Assembly: GCF_001824475.1 (NCBI RefSeq)
Contig: NZ_MHXN01000032.1
Coordinates: forward strand, 113,259 to 177,258
Reading direction: 5' to 3'
DNA from: Phenylobacterium sp. RIFCSPHIGHO2_01_FULL_69_31
GTDB lineage: Bacteria; Pseudomonadota; Alphaproteobacteria; Caulobacterales; Caulobacteraceae
Length of the DNA stretch: 64,000 bases
Shown piece after piece: positions 59,593 through 64,000 of this stretch (positions within the stretch are counted from its first letter, which is position 1; each line of letters begins with the position of its first letter). A model generated the notes under the pieces. It was given only the letters and a program-made list of their open reading frames with translations. It did no database searches and was not told where the DNA came from. The translations under genes were made by a program, and so were the position numbers.

Positions 59593-61425
59593 TCAGTCCG
59601 TCGGCGGCTCGGTAGGCGGGGCCGCCTGGGCCGGCTGCGGCGCCTCCTCCACATGCGTCGTCGCCACCTCCACGGGTGGGGTCGGCACGGGCGCGGGCGG
59701 GCCGGGCGGGATCGCCTGCGCCGGAACACGCTTCAGCGCCGTGGTCATGAAGCTGCGCCACATCTCGGCCGGCGCGGTCGCCCCGCTGATCCGCCCCATG
59801 GGGCGGGCGTCGTCGCGCCCCATCCAGGCGCAGGCTGCGAACCCGCCCGTGTAGCCGCAGAACCAGGCGTCCTTGTAGTCGGAGGTCGTCCCCGTCTTGC
59901 CCGCTAGGTCGTAGCCCGGCACGACGGCGCGGCTACCGGTGCCGGAGACCATCACCGTCCGCAGGATCCGGTTCAGGTCGCTGAGCGCGGGGTTGGCGAC
60001 CGCCTGGACGGGCGCGGGCGGCCGCTTCTGGTAGATCACTGTCCCGCCCTGCCGGATGCGCTCGATCCCATAGGCCTGCACCCGGGCGCCGCCATTCGAG
60101 AACGCCGCATAGGCCTGGGTCATCTCCAGCGGGGAGACCAGCGTCGTGCCGAGCGACATGGCGGGATCGGTGTTCACGGCCGAGGCGATACCGATGCGGC
60201 GGGCCGTCGCCGCCACCTGCGGGCGACCCACCTCGTCGGCCAGGCGCGCAGCCACCGTATTGACCGACTTGGCCAGCGCAGTCTCCAGCGTGATCGGGCC
60301 CAGATAGTTGCCCACCTCATAGTTGCTGGGCGTCCAACCGTTGATCGTCACCGGTTCGTCGATCACCGGCGTCTCGGGCGTACGCCCCTGCTCCAGGGCG
60401 GTCAGATAGACGAACGGCTTCCAGGCCGACCCCGCCTGCCGCCGTGCGCTGACGGCGCGATTGTACGGCGCGGCCGCGTGGTCCGTGCCGCCGACCAGCG
60501 CCCTCACCCGGCCCGAGCCGTCCATGGCCACGATCGCCGCCTGCTCGGCCGACTGCGCCTTGTAGCGGGCCGTGACGCTGCGCGCCGCCTCGCCCGCCGC
60601 ACGCTCCATGGTCTGGTCCAGGGTCGTCTCGACGACGAGATCGCGGGTCAGCTTCGGGACCATCCGGCGCACCTCGCCATCCACCCAGTCCACGAAGTAT
60701 TGCGACGGGCCCGCCGGGGGCGTCTTCCAGACTTTCGGCTTCTGGGCCGCGGCCTTGGCACGCTGCGCGGGCGTGATCGCTCCGGTCTCGACCATGGCGG
60801 CCAGCACCAGGTTGGCTCGCTCCAGGCATCGCTCGGGCTGGTCCACCGGATTATAGCCGCTCGGCGACTTCAGGACGCCGGCCAGCATGGCGGCTTCCTT
60901 GATCGAGAGCTTCGCCGCCGGTTTGTTGAAATAGCGCTGGGCGGCCGCCTCCAACCCGTAGGCCCCGGCGCCGAAATAGACGCGGCTGAGGTAGAGGCCG
61001 AGGATCTGCTTCTTGCTGTAGGTGCGCTCCAGCTCGACCGCGTACACCAGCTCTGTCGCCTTGCGTTCCAGCGTCCGCTCCTGGGTCAGGAACAGATTGC
61101 GGGCCAGCTGCTGGGTGATCGTGGAGGCGCCTTGGGTCGCCCGCCCCTCGCTCAGCCCCGCCACCACGGCCCGCGCTATGCCCCGCGGATCGAAGCCGGT
61201 GTGCTCGTAGAACCGCCGGTCCTCGATGGCGACGAAGGCGGCCGGCACGTGGGCAGGCAGCTTGCCGACGTCCACGGGCAGCCCATACCGCCCGCCGCGT
61301 ACGCCGATCTGTCCGCCGTTGCGGTCGAGGTAGGTGATCTGCGGCGCCCGCTCGATCGGCGGCATGCGCGGCAACTCGGGCGCCTGCGCGAACTGCAGGG
61401 ACGAAGCGGCGAGAAGGGACAGCAA
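59593..61425 (-). CDS. Class A penicillin-binding protein (PBP1-type)
   Basis: 610 residues. A GT51 glycosyltransferase domain (about 30-200) has IEDRRFYEHTGFDPRG, ATQGASTITQQLARNLFL and the later KSPSGYNP region. The transpeptidase domain shows SxxK in AGSAWKPFV near residue 335, SVN in AKSVNTVAA near 388 and KTGT in LAGKTGTTSDYK near 510. The Pro-rich C-terminal tail is low-complexity. It polymerises and cross-links peptidoglycan. The start is unusual: a TTG at 61425, with GGAG about 11 nt upstream, gives only a very short hydrophobic N-terminus. Confidence 0.9.
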   Translation of the reverse strand: MLSLLAASSLQFAQAPELPRMPPIERAPQITYLDRNGGQIGVRGGRYGLPVDVGKLPAHVPAAFVAIEDRRFYEHTGFDPRGIARAVVAGLSEGRATQGASTITQQLARNLFLTQERTLERKATELVYAVELERTYSKKQILGLYLSRVYFGAGAYGLEAAAQRYFNKPAAKLSIKEAAMLAGVLKSPSGYNPVDQPERCLERANLVLAAMVETGAITPAQRAKAAAQKPKVWKTPPAGPSQYFVDWVDGEVRRMVPKLTRDLVVETTLDQTMERAAGEAARSVTARYKAQSAEQAAIVAMDGSGRVRALVGGTDHAAAPYNRAVSARRQAGSAWKPFVYLTALEQGRTPETPVIDEPVTINGWTPSNYEVGNYLGPITLETALAKSVNTVAARLADEVGRPQVAATARRIGIASAVNTDPAMSLGTTLVSPLEMTQAYAAFSNGGARVQAYGIERIRQGGTVIYQKRPPAPVQAVANPALSDLNRILRTVMVSGTGSRAVVPGYDLAGKTGTTSDYKDAWFCGYTGGFAACAWMGRDDARPMGRISGATAPAEMWRSFMTTALKRVPAQAIPPGPPAPVPTPPVEVATTHVEEAPQPAQAAPPTEPPTD

Positions 61426-61585
61426 GGCTCAGGCAGCTCCTCAGGGCGAAGCTCCCTCAAGCCCGCCCTTGCGGCTCTTGTGTGTCCCGCCCCGCCGGTG
61501 GGGCCAACATAATTCGCGGTAATGGAGGCGGCTGCGCGGCAACCGGACGCCGTCTGCACGCCGCCTCCACGGCCGGCCTCGGCCT

Positions 61586-61936
61586 TCAGAGCTCCATGAA
61601 GCTCTGGAACCCGCCGAAGATCATCCGCTTACCGTCGAACGGCATCTGGTCGGGGCTCTTCAGGCGCTCGTCCGCCATGACCTTGGCCATCACCGCATCA
61701 CGCGTCGCGCGGTCGGCATAGGTGACCCACGAGAACACGACCACCTCGTCGTCCTTCGCCTGGACGGCGCGGGGGAACGACGTCAGTTCGCCGTACGGCA
61801 CGTCGTCGCCAATCGTCTCGACGTAGCTGAGCGCACCGTGCTCCATCCACACGTCGCCCGCCGTCCGAGCCATGGCCTTGTAAGCCTCGATATTGGTCTT
61901 GGGCACCGCGAGCACGAAACCATCGACGTAGGGCAT
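61586..61936 (-). CDS. DUF1428 family protein
   Basis: A 116-residue dimeric alpha/beta-barrel-like protein. The opening MPYVDGFVLAVPKTNIEAYK, the VFSWVTYADRATRDAVMAKVMADERL segment and the ending MIFGGFQSFMEL are all diagnostic of DUF1428. GGAGGAT precedes the start. Function unknown. Convergent with nothing; it is divergent from pyruvate kinase across 155 bp. Confidence 0.92.
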   Translation of the reverse strand: MPYVDGFVLAVPKTNIEAYKAMARTAGDVWMEHGALSYVETIGDDVPYGELTSFPRAVQAKDDEVVVFSWVTYADRATRDAVMAKVMADERLKSPDQMPFDGKRMIFGGFQSFMEL

Positions 61937-61998
61937 CGGGATCCTCCATCCGTTGTGACTTGATCCTAGGACGCAGAACGCGGCGAATGTCCGACATC

Positions 61999-62017
61999 GC
62001 GAAACAGAATGTTTCGC
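61999..62017. repeat. Inverted repeat in DUF1428-pyk intergenic region
   Basis: GCGAAAC-agaat-GTTTCGC, 7-bp perfect arms with a 5-nt centre, about 75 bp upstream of pyruvate kinase. It is in a comparatively AT-rich patch and could be an operator for pyk or for DUF1428. Confidence 0.4.
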
Positions 62018-62091
62018 CGGCGGTTCCTTGCTGGCAGATGCCCGTGACGTAAGGTTACGGACCTGGATTCGGGGACAGAAAAGGAAACCGC

Positions 62092-63519
62092 GTGGCTGAA
62101 GCGATCCGACGGCGCCGGCGGGTGAAGATCGTGGCCACGATCGGGCCGGCGTCCTCCAGTCCCGAGCGGCTCGAGGAGCTGTTTCGCGCGGGCGCGGACG
62201 TCTTCCGCCTGAACTTCAGCCATGGCGCCCAGGAGGGCCACGCCGAGGTCATCCAGCGGATCCGCAAGGTGGAGAAGAAGACCGGCCGGCCGATCGGCAT
62301 CCTGGCCGACCTGCAGGGGCCCAAGCTGCGCGTGGGCCGCTTCGCCGGGGGCGCCGTCGTTCTGCAATGGGGCCGGACCCTTCGCCTCGACCTGCAGGAG
62401 CGGCCGGGCGATGGCCAGCGGGTGCAACTGCCGCACCCGGAAATCATGACGGCCGCCAGCCCGGGCTCGGTGCTGCTGCTGGACGATGGCCGGGTGCGCC
62501 TCGAGGTGACGCGCCAGACGCCGGAGTTCCTGGACACGCGGGTGATCGCCGGGGGCCGGCTCTCGGACCACAAGGGTGTGAATCTGCCGGGGCTGACCCT
62601 GCCCATTCCGGCGCTCACCAAGAAGGACCGCTCGGACCTGGCGTTCGCCCTCGAACATGGCTGCGATTGGATCGGCCTGTCGTTCGTCCAGCGTCCCGAA
62701 GACGTGTCCGAGGCGCGCGAGCTGGTCGGCGACCGCGCCTTCATCCTGTCCAAGATCGAAAAACCGGGGGCGCTGGCCTCGATCGACGAGGTGCTGCGCC
62801 TGTCGGACGCCATCATGGTGGCCCGCGGCGACCTGGGTGTCGAATTGCCGGCCGAGGACGTGCCGCTGATCCAGAAGCGCCTGATCCGCGCCGCCCATCG
62901 CTACGGTCGGCCGGTGGTGGTGGCGACCCAGATGATGGAGAGCATGATCGAGAACCCGACGCCCACCCGGGCGGAGGCGTCCGACGTCGCGACGGCCGTC
63001 TTCGACGGGGCCGACGCGGTGATGCTCTCGGCGGAGAGCGCCACTGGGAAGTATCCGGTCGAAACGGTCCGGATGATGGATCGCATCATCGCCCGCACCG
63101 AGGACGACGATGACCTGAAGGCCGCCCGGGCCGCCATGCGCCCGACGCCGGAAAAGTCGGCGGGCGACGCCATCTGCGCCGCCGCGCGCCAGGTCGCCGA
63201 GACGATCGACGCCAAGGCGGTCACGGCCTTTTCCCTGTCGGGCCGCACGGCGATGCGGATCGCCCGCGAGCGTCCCGACGTGCCGATCCTCGGGCTGACG
63301 CCAAGTCTAGATACCGCCCGCCGGCTGGCGCTCGTGTGGGGCGTGCATGCCCTGACGTCCGAGACGGCGCACACCATGACCGAGACCGTGGCCCAGGCCG
63401 CGGCGCTCGCCCTGAAGAGCGGCTTCGCCAAGCGGCGCGAGGAGATCGTGGTCATCGCCGGCGTCCCGTTCGGCCGCTCCGGGGGCACCAACTCGCTCCG
63501 CGTCGCCCAGGTCACCTGA
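62092..63519 (+). CDS. pyk: Pyruvate kinase
   Basis: 475 residues from a GTG at 62092, with AAGGAAA 5 nt upstream. Motifs: KIVATIGPASSSPERL, VFRLNFSHG near residue 42, the substrate-binding ILSKIEKPGAL near 222, ARGDLGVELP near 243, TQMMESMIENPTPTRAE near 280 and VMLSAESATGKYPVE near 312. The C-terminal regulatory domain is complete. It converts PEP and ADP to pyruvate and ATP. The pyruvate made by Eda and the triose-phosphate arm of the uronate pathway joins metabolism here. Confidence 0.96.
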   Translation: MAEAIRRRRRVKIVATIGPASSSPERLEELFRAGADVFRLNFSHGAQEGHAEVIQRIRKVEKKTGRPIGILADLQGPKLRVGRFAGGAVVLQWGRTLRLDLQERPGDGQRVQLPHPEIMTAASPGSVLLLDDGRVRLEVTRQTPEFLDTRVIAGGRLSDHKGVNLPGLTLPIPALTKKDRSDLAFALEHGCDWIGLSFVQRPEDVSEARELVGDRAFILSKIEKPGALASIDEVLRLSDAIMVARGDLGVELPAEDVPLIQKRLIRAAHRYGRPVVVATQMMESMIENPTPTRAEASDVATAVFDGADAVMLSAESATGKYPVETVRMMDRIIARTEDDDDLKAARAAMRPTPEKSAGDAICAAARQVAETIDAKAVTAFSLSGRTAMRIARERPDVPILGLTPSLDTARRLALVWGVHALTSETAHTMTETVAQAAALALKSGFAKRREEIVVIAGVPFGRSGGTNSLRVAQVT

Positions 63520-63580
63520 GCGGCGCTTGACGCGCACGCCTCGCGGCCACAGGCTCGGCGCCGACATCAAGGAGCATCAC

Positions 63581-63919
63581 ATGCGGCTGTTCGCCCTCGT
63601 CTCCGGTCTCGCCGCGCTGGCCGCCACGCCTTGCTTGGCGCTGACGATCTCTTCCGCCCCGCCCAGCCGCGACGCCGCGCAGCACCTTAAGCCGGCCGAT
63701 GGCTCCGCGCCTCGCCTGCAGGACGGGTGGGCCGGCGGTGGGCGCCCCGCCGCCGGGGGCCCGTCAGGCTTTTCGGGCTCCACGTCCGTCTATCGGAATA
63801 CGACGACCTATGGCTTCGGCGACGTCCAGACGACGATCCGCAGCGGACAAGACGATCCCCTGTGGGGTCGCGAAAGGCGCGAAACCCCCGCGCCGCTCGG
63901 CCTGTCGCCGCGCCGCTGA
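63581..63919 (+). CDS. Small secreted protein, unknown function
   Basis: 112 residues from the ATG at 63581, with AAGGAG 6 nt upstream. Signal peptide of about 20 residues (LVSGLAALAATPCLA). The mature region is Gly/Pro/Ser-rich and low-complexity, then FSGSTSVYRNTTTYGFGDVQ, and an Arg-rich tail. No family recognised. It lies 61 bp after pyk. Confidence 0.6.
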   Translation: MRLFALVSGLAALAATPCLALTISSAPPSRDAAQHLKPADGSAPRLQDGWAGGGRPAAGGPSGFSGSTSVYRNTTTYGFGDVQTTIRSGQDDPLWGRERRETPAPLGLSPRR

Positions 63920-63978
63920 GGGCCGCGGGGGCCGCTAGCGTGGCGCTGTCGATCGGTCTGATCGCCGGCCAACAAAAA

Positions 63979-64000
63979 AGCCCCGCGTTTCCGCGGGGCT
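63979..64000. terminator. Bidirectional terminator at window edge
   Basis: AGCCCCGCG-tttc-CGCGGGGCT, a 9-bp perfect stem reaching the last base of the window. Six A residues precede it, giving a T-tract for a minus-strand transcript entering from the right; the plus-strand tail is beyond the window. Confidence 0.8.

Noticed and set aside
1-64000. CRISPR arrays, tRNA or rRNA genes, insertion sequences, integrase/attachment sites.
   Set aside because: I looked for regular direct repeats, cloverleaf-like ends, transposase or integrase motifs and found none. A tRNAscan or IS search would be decisive.

Overview
This is a GC-rich, gene-dense alphaproteobacterial chromosome segment with no rRNA, tRNA, CRISPR array, IS element or prophage that I can see. 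The gene families suggest Caulobacteraceae (Caulobacter or Phenylobacterium type): two TonB-dependent receptors, an UrcA-family secreted protein, RlmJ, an AsmA protein, a PL10 pectate lyase and a large isomerase-route uronate locus. The genus is an inference. No gap between genes exceeds about 260 bp.

Left part (1-16.3 kb): a small membrane protein; an SDR and a malonyl-CoA-synthetase-like ligase divergent from an amidase; a PAP2 phosphatase; an FMN 2-hydroxy-acid oxidase; a hotdog-like protein; a cytochrome b561 / cytochrome c' pair; an AsmA protein; a sugar transferase; RlmJ; topoisomerase IB; an LLM flavin monooxygenase; and an alpha/beta hydrolase.

Middle part (16.4-36.3 kb): a TonB receptor and SDR, an UrcA protein behind a hairpin-rich leader, and a tight feruloyl-CoA-synthetase-like / GST / crotonase operon. 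Next come a DUF6702 protein with an M1 aminopeptidase, and an epoxide-hydrolase-like / crotonase / GST / GST operon divergent from a TetR gene. Two TetR-type palindromes lie just after that TetR gene and in front of a SnoaL-like / crotonase / SDR / SDR operon. A hydrolase, a fourth crotonase and an aldo/keto reductase follow. These look like acyl-CoA-based catabolic modules, substrate unknown.

Central metabolism (36.3-40.6 kb): a secreted hypothetical protein, PEP carboxylase and a half-length DUF885 protein.

Pectin / galacturonate locus (40.6-59.5 kb): a secreted alpha/beta esterase, PL10 pectate lyase, type-B carboxylesterase, kdgK, eda, kduD, kduI, uxaC, an MhpD/FAH-like protein of unknown role, exuT, a LacI repressor, uxaA, a mannitol-dehydrogenase-family reductase, a mini XRE regulator and a large TonB receptor. 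Seven 14-bp CG-centred palindromes (best form TGACACCGGTGTCA) mark nearly every promoter here and tie the genes into one regulon, most simply that of the LacI protein. Proposed flow: outer-membrane uptake by the TonB receptor; de-esterification and lyase cleavage of pectin; inner-membrane uptake by ExuT; galacturonate through UxaC, a reductase and UxaA to KDG; unsaturated uronate through KduI and KduD to KDG; then KdgK and Eda to pyruvate and glyceraldehyde-3-phosphate.

Right end (59.6-64 kb): a class A penicillin-binding protein, a DUF1428 protein, pyruvate kinase, a small secreted protein and a terminator at the window edge.
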